Source: Bacteroides sp. CAG:443 (GTDB lineage: Bacteria; Bacteroidota; Bacteroidia; Bacteroidales; Bacteroidaceae). From it: 64,000 bases of DNA. Under the pieces are notes generated by a model. It was not told the origin of the DNA and did not search any database. It worked only from the letters and a program-made list of their open reading frames with translations. Numbering within the stretch: the first letter of the stretch is position 1; each line of letters starts with the position of its first letter. Below are positions 47,163 through 55,934 of the stretch, piece after piece. The stretch spans positions 16,348 to 80,347 of the forward strand of contig FR887812.1 of assembly GCA_000432735.1 (NCBI GenBank), in the 5' to 3' direction. The position numbers and the translations under genes are program-made.

Positions 47163-48719
47163 ATGAATGTTATTGGATTTGTAAAGCAATCGTGTATGAT
47201 TGTTGCCTTATTTAGTGGGGTGGGGTTATCCTCCTGCTCGGAAGAAACTGTTACGCAAGAGACAAATAGTGAAGTGCAAGTTCCGGAAGAAGATTTGCCT
47301 GTTTATCCCGCTCCGGATAGAAGCGTTATTCCTGCCTTTCCCGGGGCTGAGGGAGCCGGTAAGTATACCACGGGTGGTGCCGGAGGTTCTGTTTATGTTG
47401 TCACTTCCTTAAAAGATGACGGATCAGAAGGAACACTACGCTGGGCTGTTGAAAAGTCGGGAAAACGTACGGTTGTATTTGCCGTGGGAGGAGTCATTGC
47501 ACTGACGAAGCAACTGGTTATAAAGAACGATGATCTGACGATTGCCGGACAAACGGCTCCTGGAGCAGGAATTTGTCTGAAAAATTATACTTTACGTATC
47601 AATGCCAATAATGTGATCATTCGGTTTATCCGCTGCCGTATGGGAGATGAATGCCAGACGGAAGATGATGCGATGAATGGTTATCAGTCGTCGTATCCCG
47701 GAAAGAAAAATATCATAGTCGACCATTGTTCCATGAGCTGGAGTACCGACGAATGTGCTTCTTTTTATGGAAATACTAATTTTACGATGCAATGGTGTAT
47801 CGTCAGTGAAAGTCTGACCAATTCCATTCATGTAAAGGGAGGACACGGGTATGGTGGCTTGTGGGGAGGTAGTCCCGCTACATTCCATCATAATCTGTTG
47901 GCTCATCATAGTAATCGTACTCCACGCTTGTGTGGCAGCCGTTATTCCAACCGGGCAGATATGGAAAAAGTCGACTTGTGCAATAATGTAATCTATAACT
48001 GGTCGAGTGAAGGGGCTTATGGGGCACAGGGAGGCTCTTATAACATCATGAATAACTATTATAAGCCGGGTCCGGTAGCAGTTCCTAAGAAAGTACATTG
48101 CCGATTCTTTACAGCTTATGTTGACGATGGTGCCAACAATCAGGCTGCCGGTATATATGGTAAATTCTATTTGTCCGGCAACTTTATGGATACCCGCAGC
48201 GACTTGTCGAAGAACCAGCTAGCAGAAGTGGAGGCTGCAAATGCAGATAATACTTCCTCTACAGCTTTTGTGGTAAAGAATAATGAAATGTCCGCTCAAG
48301 ACATGTTGGTTGCGCAGCGCTTTGATATTCTTTCGGACTATTCTTTCATGCAGTCGGCTCAGGAGGCGTACGAAGCTGTTCTGAACTATGCAGGCGCATC
48401 CGATAAACGGGATCAGATTGATACCCGCATTATCAATGAAACGCGTACGGGAACGTATTCCCGGGAAGGTTCCAATGGTAGTAGCTATGGCTTTATCGAT
48501 ACACAGAAAGATGCCGAAGAATGGGATGAATACGTTGAGGCACACGCTTCCGAAGTTGATTCGGATGAAGATGGTATGCCTGATGTGTGGGAAGAAAAGA
48601 ACGGCTTGAATCCGGCAGATAAATCGGATGCTGCAACATATAATTTAAGTAAGGAATATACCAATCTGGAAGTCTATATAAATAGTTTAGTTGAAAAACT
48701 ATATCCAGCTTTAAAATAA
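47163..48719 (+). CDS. PL1 pectate lyase lipoprotein
   Basis: 518 aa. Lipoprotein signal (MNVIGFVKQSCMIVALFSGVGLSSC), then a right-handed beta-helix of polysaccharide lyase family 1: AFPGAEGAGKYTTGGAGG, DDLTIAGQTAPGAGICLKN, RFIRCRMGDE, IIVDHCSMSWSTDECASF, and LAHHSNRTPRLCGSRY. The Ca2+-binding VDSDEDGMPDVWEEKNGLNP at about 465-485 resembles a thrombospondin type 3-like tail. It cuts polygalacturonate by beta-elimination; being lipid-anchored, it probably acts on the outer face. Closely similar to the next gene. Confidence 0.93.
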   Translation: MNVIGFVKQSCMIVALFSGVGLSSCSEETVTQETNSEVQVPEEDLPVYPAPDRSVIPAFPGAEGAGKYTTGGAGGSVYVVTSLKDDGSEGTLRWAVEKSGKRTVVFAVGGVIALTKQLVIKNDDLTIAGQTAPGAGICLKNYTLRINANNVIIRFIRCRMGDECQTEDDAMNGYQSSYPGKKNIIVDHCSMSWSTDECASFYGNTNFTMQWCIVSESLTNSIHVKGGHGYGGLWGGSPATFHHNLLAHHSNRTPRLCGSRYSNRADMEKVDLCNNVIYNWSSEGAYGAQGGSYNIMNNYYKPGPVAVPKKVHCRFFTAYVDDGANNQAAGIYGKFYLSGNFMDTRSDLSKNQLAEVEAANADNTSSTAFVVKNNEMSAQDMLVAQRFDILSDYSFMQSAQEAYEAVLNYAGASDKRDQIDTRIINETRTGTYSREGSNGSSYGFIDTQKDAEEWDEYVEAHASEVDSDEDGMPDVWEEKNGLNPADKSDAATYNLSKEYTNLEVYINSLVEKLYPALK

Positions 48720-48726
48720 GTATTGT

Positions 48727-50208
48727 ATGAAAAGAATAGTAATAAGTGGACTTTGCGGCTTGTTGTTGGCAGGAACGTTATCGTTGCAAGCACAGGAGTT
48801 GAAATCATATCCGGTACCGGACCGTTCGAAAGTTCTTGCTTTCCCGGGAGCAGATGGTGCTGGAAAGTATACTACGGGTGGAGCAGGAGGACAAGTCTTG
48901 ATTGTCACGTCATTGAAAGACGATGGCTCCGAAGGTACCTTGCGCTGGGCACTTCGTAAGAAGGGACCTCGTACGATTGTGTTTGCCGTGAGTGGTATCA
49001 TTGAGTTGCAATCACCACTCAAAGTCAATAATGGGGATGTGACCATTGCCGGACAGACAGCTCCGGGAGATGGTATCTGTCTGAAAAATTATACTTTTGG
49101 CATTCAGGCAGATAATGTGATTGTCCGTTTTATCCGCTCGCGTATGGGAGCAGATATCAAGCAGAAGGGCGACGATGCAATGAATGGATTCAAGCATCAT
49201 CGTAACATTATCATCGACCATTGCTCCATGAGCTGGAGCACAGACGAATGTGCTACCTTCTACGACAATAGTCAGTTTACGCTTCAGTGGTGTATCATCA
49301 GCGAGAGCCTTGCCAACTCTATCCACGAGAAAGGAGCTCATGGATATGGAGGTATATGGGGCGGTCAGGGTGCTTCGTTTCATCATAATCTGCTGGCTCA
49401 TCACACAAACCGTACTCCCCGTCTGTGTGGAAGCCGTTATACGGGACGACCGCAGGACGAAAAGGTGGAACTATTCAATAACGTGATTTACAATTATGGA
49501 AGTGATGGAGCTTATGCCGGCGAAGGAGGAAGCTATAATTTCCTGAATAATTATTATAAACCGGGTCCTTATACGGCTACGAAATCTTCTTATAAGCGTT
49601 TGTTTACCGCTTATCCCGATGATGGAACGAACAATAATGTTAAGGGAACTCATGGCGTTTTTTGTTTTTCCGGTAACTATATTGATCCTACTTGCAGCAA
49701 GCTGACTGATAAACAGCGTCAGGCTATTATGAAAGTCAATAAGGATAATGCTGTCGGGCTGATCATAAAGAATCAGTTTGCCCCACAAAGTGAATTGCTG
49801 GTTCAGAGTCCTTTCGACATTGCAGAGCATGTTACTCTTCAGCCTACCTGGGAAGCTTATGAGTCTGTCCTGCAATTTGCCGGAGCATCCTATCGGAGAG
49901 ATGCGTACGACAAGCGGATTGTCGAAGAAACCCGGAAAGGAACTTATACCTATGAGGGAAGTCATGGCAGTACGAATGGCATGATAGATCAGCCCAGCGA
50001 TGTGGGTGGATGGCCGGAATATCAGGCTGGAGAAGCTCCTGTTGATTCCGATTCGGATGGAATGCCGGATGAATGGGAGAAGGCTCACGGACTGAATCCT
50101 CATGATGCGTCAGATGGATGCAATTATAACTTGAGCTCTGATTATACAAACTTGGAAGTTTATCTGAACGGACTGGTACAGCATTTATATCCGAATCTGA
50201 AAAAATAA
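48727..50208 (+). CDS. PL1 pectate lyase, secreted (paralogue of preceding gene)
   Basis: 493 aa. Same PL1 architecture as the gene before it, 7 nt away: AFPGADGAGKYTTGGAGG, GDVTIAGQTAPGDGICLKN, RFIRSRMGAD, IIIDHCSMSWSTDECATF, LAHHTNRTPRLCGSRY, and the VDSDSDGMPDEWEKAHGLNP calcium tail. The difference is the N-terminus: a cleavable signal peptide (MKRIVISGLCGLLLAGTLSLQAQ) with no lipobox cysteine, so it should be free in the periplasm. Likely a local duplication that split surface and periplasmic roles. Confidence 0.93.
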   Translation: MKRIVISGLCGLLLAGTLSLQAQELKSYPVPDRSKVLAFPGADGAGKYTTGGAGGQVLIVTSLKDDGSEGTLRWALRKKGPRTIVFAVSGIIELQSPLKVNNGDVTIAGQTAPGDGICLKNYTFGIQADNVIVRFIRSRMGADIKQKGDDAMNGFKHHRNIIIDHCSMSWSTDECATFYDNSQFTLQWCIISESLANSIHEKGAHGYGGIWGGQGASFHHNLLAHHTNRTPRLCGSRYTGRPQDEKVELFNNVIYNYGSDGAYAGEGGSYNFLNNYYKPGPYTATKSSYKRLFTAYPDDGTNNNVKGTHGVFCFSGNYIDPTCSKLTDKQRQAIMKVNKDNAVGLIIKNQFAPQSELLVQSPFDIAEHVTLQPTWEAYESVLQFAGASYRRDAYDKRIVEETRKGTYTYEGSHGSTNGMIDQPSDVGGWPEYQAGEAPVDSDSDGMPDEWEKAHGLNPHDASDGCNYNLSSDYTNLEVYLNGLVQHLYPNLKK

Positions 50209-50220
50209 CGTTTGAATTTA

Positions 50221-50279
50221 CAATCTCCTTGTTTCCGTCGGGGTGTTATCACCCAAATGAAACAGGGAGATTTTTTTAT
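50221..50279 (+). terminator. Terminator after the second PL1 gene
   Basis: Stem aatctccttgtttc (50222-50235) / gaaacagggagatt (50259-50272) with one mismatch, then TTTTTTATA. Confidence 0.85.
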
Positions 50280-50470
50280 ATCTCACGATAATTCCTAATC
50301 ACTGGAGAAAGGTCTCCTTGTCGGTCATTTTGAAGTTGTTGTTTGCTTTTCGTTGATGATATACTCATTTTTGTTGATCATGTACTCATTTGCATGCTAA
50401 ATGCTGCTATTTTGGTTAAATAATAACCATAATAGAACAATTATTCCCTCTCTTCCCCTTGGATTTTTCC

Positions 50471-50478
50471 TAAATTTG
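50471..50478 (+). promoter_or_regulatory. -7 box TAAATTTG before the PL10 gene
   Basis: Fits TAnnTTTG, 28 nt before the ATG. The 50209-50506 gap holds the previous terminator and this box, nothing else seen. Confidence 0.5.
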
Positions 50479-50506
50479 AACACGAATCAAGCTTATGTAA
50501 TATACT

Positions 50507-52705
50507 ATGAAGAAGAAATATTTCTTGATGTGCTTGCTGATGGGAGCAAGTACCTATACGTTGGCTCAAACCTTTCCTTCTACAGAAGCTTTCAGCGATG
50601 GAATCCATCACTGGAATCTGGATCATAGCGAACGGAATTACAAACGTTATCCGGCGGAGCAGTATGTAAAGATTGCCGATAATCTGGTTGCTTACCAGAA
50701 TGAAGATGGAGGATGGCCTAAGAACATTGACTGGATGGCGGAACTTCCGGCCGATTCTGTAGTCAACAGTTTGTCGGAGCATTATCGTCAGAGTACACTC
50801 GATAATCGTAATACGTATTCTCAGATTGAATATTTGGCGCAAGTCTATACACTGACCAAAAAACCGGTATACAGGAAAGCGGTACTCGACGGACTGGAAT
50901 ATCTGTTGAAAACGCAGAAAAAGAATGGTGGATGGCGTGGATGGGATGTCGATGCCATTACGTTCAATGATGAAGTGACGACCGGGGTGTTGCGCTTGTT
51001 CCTGCACATCAACGAGGGAGATTTGAACTTTACTTGGCTGGACGATACGATGTGCAAGCGTATTTATCAGGCATTCAATCGGGGTATCGACATGATTTTG
51101 CGGACGCAATATGTTCAGAATGGGGTAAAAACCGTGTGGGGACAGCAGCATGATAACCAGACCTTGCTACCGACGGGGGCACGTACGTTCGAACTGGCTT
51201 CACTGACGGCTGGCGAGAGTTGTGATGTGGTTCGTCTGCTGATGGAGATACCACACCCTTCTGATGAAGTGATTGAAGCGGTAAAGTCGGCAATGGCTTG
51301 GTTCGATAAAGTGGCGATAACAGGTATACGCGTAGAGAAGGTTTCCATTCCTGCGGATCAGATTGTGAACCATGAATATCCGTACGATCGGGTGGTGGTT
51401 AAAGACAAGAAGGCTCCTCGTATCTGGGCCCGTTTTTATGAGATGGCAGACAATACTCCGTTTATGTGCAATCGGGATGGCATTAAGGTCTATAAGTTGT
51501 CGGATGTAAAGCTGGAGCGTCGGGTTGGCTATGCCTGGTATACGTATGCGCCGGAAGAGCTGTTCGAAGCTTATGACATTTGGTCAAAAAAGATAGAGGC
51601 GGAAAAGGCTTATGCAGGTTATGAGGTACAGGATAATATGCCTTCATTCTATGAACAGCTGAAGCAGAACCTGACTTATCCGATGGCATGGGGAAATTCG
51701 CCGGAAAAAGATTTCAGTAAATGGCGGGAAGAGGCACGTGAAAAACTGCTGGAATGTATGGATCCCGCTCCTCCGGTTGTTCCTTACGATATGAAAGTGC
51801 TGGCTACGGAGAAGCGTAAAGGCTACGAAGTGCAGAAAATAGTTTTCAATGTGTCGGGATATTCGCGTGTTCCTGCCTATTTGCTGGTACCGGAAGGTAA
51901 AGGACCTTTTCCGGCTGTGCTGCTTTTGCACGATCACGGAGCTCATTTTACCATCGGAAAAGAAAAGATGGTTCGTCCGTTCGGCGTGTCGGATGTTGTA
52001 ATGAAAGATGCGGACAACTGGTGTAAGATTTGTTACGACGGGCAGTATGTGGGCGATTATCTGGCAGAAAACGGTTATGTTGTGCTGGCTTTGGATGCTT
52101 TGTTCTGGGGAGAACGCGGACGGAAAGAATATGCACGCTATGACTCTCAGCAGGCGTTGTCGGCCAATTTGTTGCAAATGGGGATGTCGTGGGGAGGATT
52201 CATCGCATGGGATGATATCCGTAGTGCGGAGTTTCTTGCCTCTTTGCCTCAGGTAGACAAGGAAAAGGTCGGTACAATGGGATTTTCGATGGGAGCACAT
52301 CGTGCATGGATGACGATGGCAGCTACCGATGTGGTCAAGGCGGGAGCGGCTGTATGCTGGATGAATACGACGGATAGCCTGATGACGTTGACCAACAATC
52401 AGAACAAAGGTGGATCGGCTTATGCCATGCTGATACCTAATATTCGCCGTTATATGGACTATCCGCATGTTGCGTCGATTGCCTGTCCGAAACCGATGTT
52501 GTTTACCAATGGGTTGAAGGATAAGCTTTTTCCGGTGGAGGGAGTGAAAGCCGCCTATGAAACGATGCATAAGGTATGGGACAGTCAGGGAGCAGGCGAG
52601 CATTTGCAAACCAAATTGTATGATTTGCCGCATTTTTGCAGCAAGGAGATTCAGCAGACAATTCTGGAGTTTTTCAATAGGGAATTTAATATAAATCAGA
52701 AATAA
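50507..52705 (+). CDS. PL10 pectate lyase fused to an alpha/beta-hydrolase esterase
   Basis: 732 aa, signal peptide (MKKKYFLMCLLMGASTYTLAQ). Residues about 30-365 are PL10, an (alpha/alpha) toroid lyase: LVAYQNEDGGWPKNIDW, QSTLDNRNTYSQIEYLAQVY, GGWRGWDVDAITFND, and GVKTVWGQQHD. Residues about 395-732 form an alpha/beta-hydrolase of the acetyl-xylan-esterase-like/dienelactone-hydrolase type: VLLLHDHGAHF oxyanion stretch, ALDALFWGERGRKE, nucleophile elbow MGFSMGAHRA (Ser594), and a likely histidine in YDLPHFCSK. Similar esterase domains occur in pectin acetyl- or methylesterases (a CE19-like assignment is possible, not proved). Removing ester groups and cutting the chain in one enzyme would help on esterified homogalacturonan. 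It overlaps nothing and leads, 8 nt later, into the CE12-CE8 gene. Confidence 0.9.
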   Translation: MKKKYFLMCLLMGASTYTLAQTFPSTEAFSDGIHHWNLDHSERNYKRYPAEQYVKIADNLVAYQNEDGGWPKNIDWMAELPADSVVNSLSEHYRQSTLDNRNTYSQIEYLAQVYTLTKKPVYRKAVLDGLEYLLKTQKKNGGWRGWDVDAITFNDEVTTGVLRLFLHINEGDLNFTWLDDTMCKRIYQAFNRGIDMILRTQYVQNGVKTVWGQQHDNQTLLPTGARTFELASLTAGESCDVVRLLMEIPHPSDEVIEAVKSAMAWFDKVAITGIRVEKVSIPADQIVNHEYPYDRVVVKDKKAPRIWARFYEMADNTPFMCNRDGIKVYKLSDVKLERRVGYAWYTYAPEELFEAYDIWSKKIEAEKAYAGYEVQDNMPSFYEQLKQNLTYPMAWGNSPEKDFSKWREEAREKLLECMDPAPPVVPYDMKVLATEKRKGYEVQKIVFNVSGYSRVPAYLLVPEGKGPFPAVLLLHDHGAHFTIGKEKMVRPFGVSDVVMKDADNWCKICYDGQYVGDYLAENGYVVLALDALFWGERGRKEYARYDSQQALSANLLQMGMSWGGFIAWDDIRSAEFLASLPQVDKEKVGTMGFSMGAHRAWMTMAATDVVKAGAAVCWMNTTDSLMTLTNNQNKGGSAYAMLIPNIRRYMDYPHVASIACPKPMLFTNGLKDKLFPVEGVKAAYETMHKVWDSQGAGEHLQTKLYDLPHFCSKEIQQTILEFFNREFNINQK

Positions 52706-52713
52706 GCAAGAAC

Positions 52714-54438
52714 ATGAGGAAGATTCAATTTGTATGGATTGCACTGGCTGTCCTGCTCTTATCGGCGTTTAAGTCGGACCGTGTAATTACGGTCTTTATG
52801 ATTGGTGATTCTACCATGGCAAACAAGTCGCTTGAGGGAGGAAATCAGGAACGCGGCTGGGGACACGTGCTGGGAGGTTTCTTTACGGAAGATGTACGGG
52901 TAGAGAATCATGCTGTAAACGGGCGGAGCTCGAAGAGTTTTATCGACGAGGGACGCTGGGAAACGGTTGTCAACAAGATCCGGCCGGGTGATTATGTCTT
53001 TATTCAGTTTGGACATAATGACGAGAAGTCGAACCCTGAACGGCATACTGATCCGGGGACGACTTTCGATGAGAACTTGCGGAAGTTTGTGCGTGAAACG
53101 CGTGAGAAAGGGGGAATTCCCGTATTGTTTAATTCAATCGTACGCCGGAATTTTGGTGTGAACCCGAATGCTGTGACAGCCGACGATATGCGTCCGGAAA
53201 AAGATGAGGCTGTAGTAGAAGGAGATACGCTGGTCGATACTCACGGGAAATATTTGGATTCTCCACGGAATGTGGCAAAGGAGATGGATGTCTGCTTTAT
53301 CGATTTGAACAAGGCGACTAAACAGCTGGTAGAATCGTATGGAGTGGAAGGATCTAAAAAGCTCTTTATGTGGATTCCTGCCGGAACGTGTGTGGCTTGT
53401 CCGAAAGGCCGTCAGGATAATACTCATCTCAATGTATACGGTGCCCGCAAGGTTGCGGCACTGGCTGCCGAAGCTATACAGAAGCAGTTGCCGGAGTTAG
53501 GTAAATATGTCCGTTTCTATGACTATGTGGTGGCGAAAGACGGTAGCGGAGATTTCTTTACCGTACAGGAAGCCGTGAATGCGGTGCCCGATTTTCGCAA
53601 GAACAAGCGCACGACCATTCTGGTGCGTAAGGGAGAATATAAGGAACGGGTGATTATCCCGGCATCGAAAATCAATCTCTCGCTGATTGGTGAGGACGGA
53701 GCTGTGCTGACGGATGATGCGTATGCCGCGAAGAAAAATTGTTTTGGTGAGGAAATGTCTACTTCCGGTTCGTCGACGGTCTATATTTATGCTCCCGATT
53801 TTTATGCGGAGAACATTACGTTTGCCAATACAGCCGGACGGGTAGGACAGGCTGTCGCTTGTTTTGTAGACGGCGACCGGGCTTATTTCAAGAACTGCCG
53901 TTTCTTGGGTAATCAGGACACGCTGTATACCTACGGGAAAGACAGCCGCCAGTATTACGAAGGATGCTACATAGAAGGTACGGTCGATTTTATTTTTGGC
54001 TGGTCTACCGCTTTATTTAAGGATTGTACCATCCATAGTCTGGCAAATGGTTATGTTACGGCTCCTTCTACGGATCAAGGAAAGAAATACGGTTATGTCT
54101 TCTGGAACTGCCGTCTGACGGGAGCCGACGAAGCGAAAGCGGTTTATCTGTCGCGTCCGTGGCGACCGTATGCACAGGCTGTTTTCATCCGTTGTGAGCT
54201 GGGCAAGCATATTTTGCCGGTCGGATGGAACAACTGGGGCAAGAAGTCGAATGAATCGACTGTGTTTTATGCTGAATATCAGAATACTGGAGCTGGTGCA
54301 GATACTGCTGCCCGTGCGTCTTACAGTAAACAGTTGAAGGATATTTCTGTCTATCAGCCGGAGGAAGTTCTGAAGGGAACGGATGGCTGGAATCCGATTG
54401 CCAACGGCAATGCTTTGCTTACAAACCTGAAGCGGTAA
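52714..54438 (+). CDS. CE12 pectin acetylesterase fused to CE8 pectin methylesterase
   Basis: 574 aa, N-terminal hydrophobic signal (MRKIQFVWIALAVLLLSAFK). Residues about 23-260 are an SGNH esterase of CE12: block I FMIGDSTMA (Ser33), block III QFGHNDEKS (Asn102), and DNTHLN with Asp235 and His238. Residues about 270-570 are a CE8 methylesterase: GQAVACFVDGD (Gln379), LGNQDTLYTYG (Asp402), EGTVDFIFGWST (Asp425) and SRPWRPYA (Arg481). It strips acetyl and methyl esters from pectin, preparing it for the PL1 and PL10 lyases. Probably translated with the PL10 gene. Confidence 0.93.
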   Translation: MRKIQFVWIALAVLLLSAFKSDRVITVFMIGDSTMANKSLEGGNQERGWGHVLGGFFTEDVRVENHAVNGRSSKSFIDEGRWETVVNKIRPGDYVFIQFGHNDEKSNPERHTDPGTTFDENLRKFVRETREKGGIPVLFNSIVRRNFGVNPNAVTADDMRPEKDEAVVEGDTLVDTHGKYLDSPRNVAKEMDVCFIDLNKATKQLVESYGVEGSKKLFMWIPAGTCVACPKGRQDNTHLNVYGARKVAALAAEAIQKQLPELGKYVRFYDYVVAKDGSGDFFTVQEAVNAVPDFRKNKRTTILVRKGEYKERVIIPASKINLSLIGEDGAVLTDDAYAAKKNCFGEEMSTSGSSTVYIYAPDFYAENITFANTAGRVGQAVACFVDGDRAYFKNCRFLGNQDTLYTYGKDSRQYYEGCYIEGTVDFIFGWSTALFKDCTIHSLANGYVTAPSTDQGKKYGYVFWNCRLTGADEAKAVYLSRPWRPYAQAVFIRCELGKHILPVGWNNWGKKSNESTVFYAEYQNTGAGADTAARASYSKQLKDISVYQPEEVLKGTDGWNPIANGNALLTNLKR

Positions 54439-54460
54439 GTCTTTACTTTTTTCTTGCAGG

Positions 54461-54500
54461 AAAACGTGGCGAGGAATGTTTGGGTTTCTCGCCACGTTTT
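54461..54500 (+). terminator. Terminator after the CE12-CE8 gene
   Basis: Perfect 13-bp stem aaaacgtggcgag (54461-54473) / ctcgccacgtttt (54488-54500), 22 nt past the stop codon. Confidence 0.82.
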
Positions 54501-54504
54501 TGTT

Positions 54505-54530
54505 AAAACGTCGGGACGTTTTTTATTTTT
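54505..54530 (+). terminator. Second hairpin with T run
   Basis: aaaacgt-cggg-acgtttt (54505-54522) followed by TTATTTTTTT. Same hairpin as at 2907-2924 apart from one loop base. Confidence 0.65.
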
Positions 54531-54561
54531 TTGTACAAAAGATTTTAGAATTTGTACAAAA
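54528..54561. repeat. 34-nt repeat with two TTTGTACAAA palindromes, copy 2
   Basis: Identical to 33536-33569 except one base (a for g at the 20th position), in the same orientation. Again between terminators of two convergent genes. Confidence 0.75.
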
Positions 54562-54615
54562 AACGATACGGACTTGTGCAGGCCTTTTCTTGAACCTGCG
54601 CAAGTCCGTGTCGTT
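54562..54615 (-). terminator. Terminator of the TonB-domain gene
   Basis: Stem of about 21 bp: aacgatacggacttgtgcag (from 54562) with ctgcgcaagtccgtgtcgtt (to 54615), two G-T pairs, loop 12 nt; on the minus strand followed by TTTTTTG. Confidence 0.85.
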
Positions 54616-54628
54616 ATATCATCCGCCA

Positions 54629-55906
54629 TCAGTCTTTAATGCCGAACAGCCAGCGGAAGAAACGTACAAAGATATTCCGTTTCTTCGGTTTGTCGGCTGG
54701 AGTATCGGTGGCAGGCTTGAGGGCAGTCGAGTCATTTTTCAAGACGGTTGAATCGTTCAGGATTGTCAAACTATCAGTCTGGAATGACAGACTATCGCCT
54801 TTCAGCAACAGAGAATCTCGTTTAAGTTGTACTGGCATTTGCTTGATAGAATCACCTGATAAGCCTAATAGCTTCAACGAGTCGTTTGCCAATGAATCTG
54901 TAGGGATTGTATCTTTGGGAGTTGCAGAAGTTTTGACAGGAGTTACCGGCTTTTTCGGAGCAGGTTTCGGCTTTTCTATCTTAAACTGTACCGGAACGGA
55001 ATACTTGCAACGTACTCTCATGCCACTTTCACGTGCAGGAATCCAGTTGGGCATCTGGCGGATAGCCGTCAGTGCTGCCGAGTCCATATCTGCCCGCAAG
55101 CTGCGAACAACTGTTGGATTGGTAATTGTTCCATCCTTTTCTACCACAAACTGTACGGCAACTACGCCTTCCAGTTTTTCTTTCTTAGCTTGCGGAGGAT
55201 ATACCAGATGATGTTTCAGGTAATTCAGGAAGGCTTTCATACCTCCGGGATATTCGGGCATTTGTTCTACGACGGAATAAATGCGGGTAGAATTCTTGCG
55301 ATACATGACGATGGTATATGGTTCATCCGGATGTTCCAGAAAAGTATTGATATCCAGCGATCGATTTTCCATACCTTCTACGCGTATCGTTATGGGATGA
55401 TTATAATCTGCATCGATGTGAAACAGACCAATTTCATCGCTCAGTACCCGACGCCCTGTTCCCTGAATGCTGACTACGGCTCCTTGTATGGGCTTCAGTG
55501 ATGAGTCTTTGACATACCCTTCGATGGCGAATGTCTTGTTGCTTTGCTTGAAGGAAGCAATATCGTCTGCACTATCCAGATAGAGCGTTTTGTTTGTTTC
55601 CGTTCCCTTTAACAAGATAGTAGCGACAGCGTTTGTTTCGTTTCCGGGGAAGTAAATATTGGCAAAACGATTGTATTTTTCGTCTATTTCGTAACGGAAT
55701 GTGATTACACCTTGATCGTTTGACAAATACGTGTCGCTTCTGCCATTTATTTTCAGAATCATTCCGCGTTGAGGCTCCCCGCTGGACTTCAAAATTATGA
55801 TACGAAATTCCGTACCTTTTTCTTGTCCAAATATATATTGAGGAAGAACAAATGCGAAACAAAATAAGAAAAGGATAAACGTATGCAGTCTTTGAGTAGA
55901 ATTCAT
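54629..55906 (-). CDS. TonB C-terminal-domain protein with a regulatory-like domain and an Asp/Ser-rich tail
   Basis: 425 aa. N-terminal hydrophobic segment (about 8-27) acts as signal or anchor. A carboxypeptidase-regulatory-like beta domain is at about 122-185 (IEGYVKDSSLKPIQGAVVSIQG). The TonB C-terminal domain is in the middle, about 215-310: EQMPEYPGGMKAFLNYLKHHLVYP, GVVAVQFVVEKDGTI, MPNWIPARESGMRVRCKYSVPVQF. After it comes a proline/lysine linker (PKPAPKKPVTPVK), a tail with repeated DSL/NDST units (about 340-405) and a basic amphipathic end KKRNIFVRFFRWLFGIKD. Normal TonB has the order anchor, proline linker, C-terminal domain; this order is reversed and no BlaR1-type helices are seen. 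Role unclear: a scaffold or atypical energy coupler. Own promoter, own terminator. Confidence 0.82.
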   Translation of the reverse strand: MNSTQRLHTFILFLFCFAFVLPQYIFGQEKGTEFRIIILKSSGEPQRGMILKINGRSDTYLSNDQGVITFRYEIDEKYNRFANIYFPGNETNAVATILLKGTETNKTLYLDSADDIASFKQSNKTFAIEGYVKDSSLKPIQGAVVSIQGTGRRVLSDEIGLFHIDADYNHPITIRVEGMENRSLDINTFLEHPDEPYTIVMYRKNSTRIYSVVEQMPEYPGGMKAFLNYLKHHLVYPPQAKKEKLEGVVAVQFVVEKDGTITNPTVVRSLRADMDSAALTAIRQMPNWIPARESGMRVRCKYSVPVQFKIEKPKPAPKKPVTPVKTSATPKDTIPTDSLANDSLKLLGLSGDSIKQMPVQLKRDSLLLKGDSLSFQTDSLTILNDSTVLKNDSTALKPATDTPADKPKKRNIFVRFFRWLFGIKD

Positions 55907-55934
55907 AATTCAGCTATCTAAAATAAAACGGTTG

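Noticed and set aside
33536..54561. Direct repeats as att sites of an integrated element
   Set aside because: No integrase, tRNA gene or mobilisation gene is between or beside them, and the repeats lie in intergenic terminator regions. An intergenic repeat family is at least as likely.
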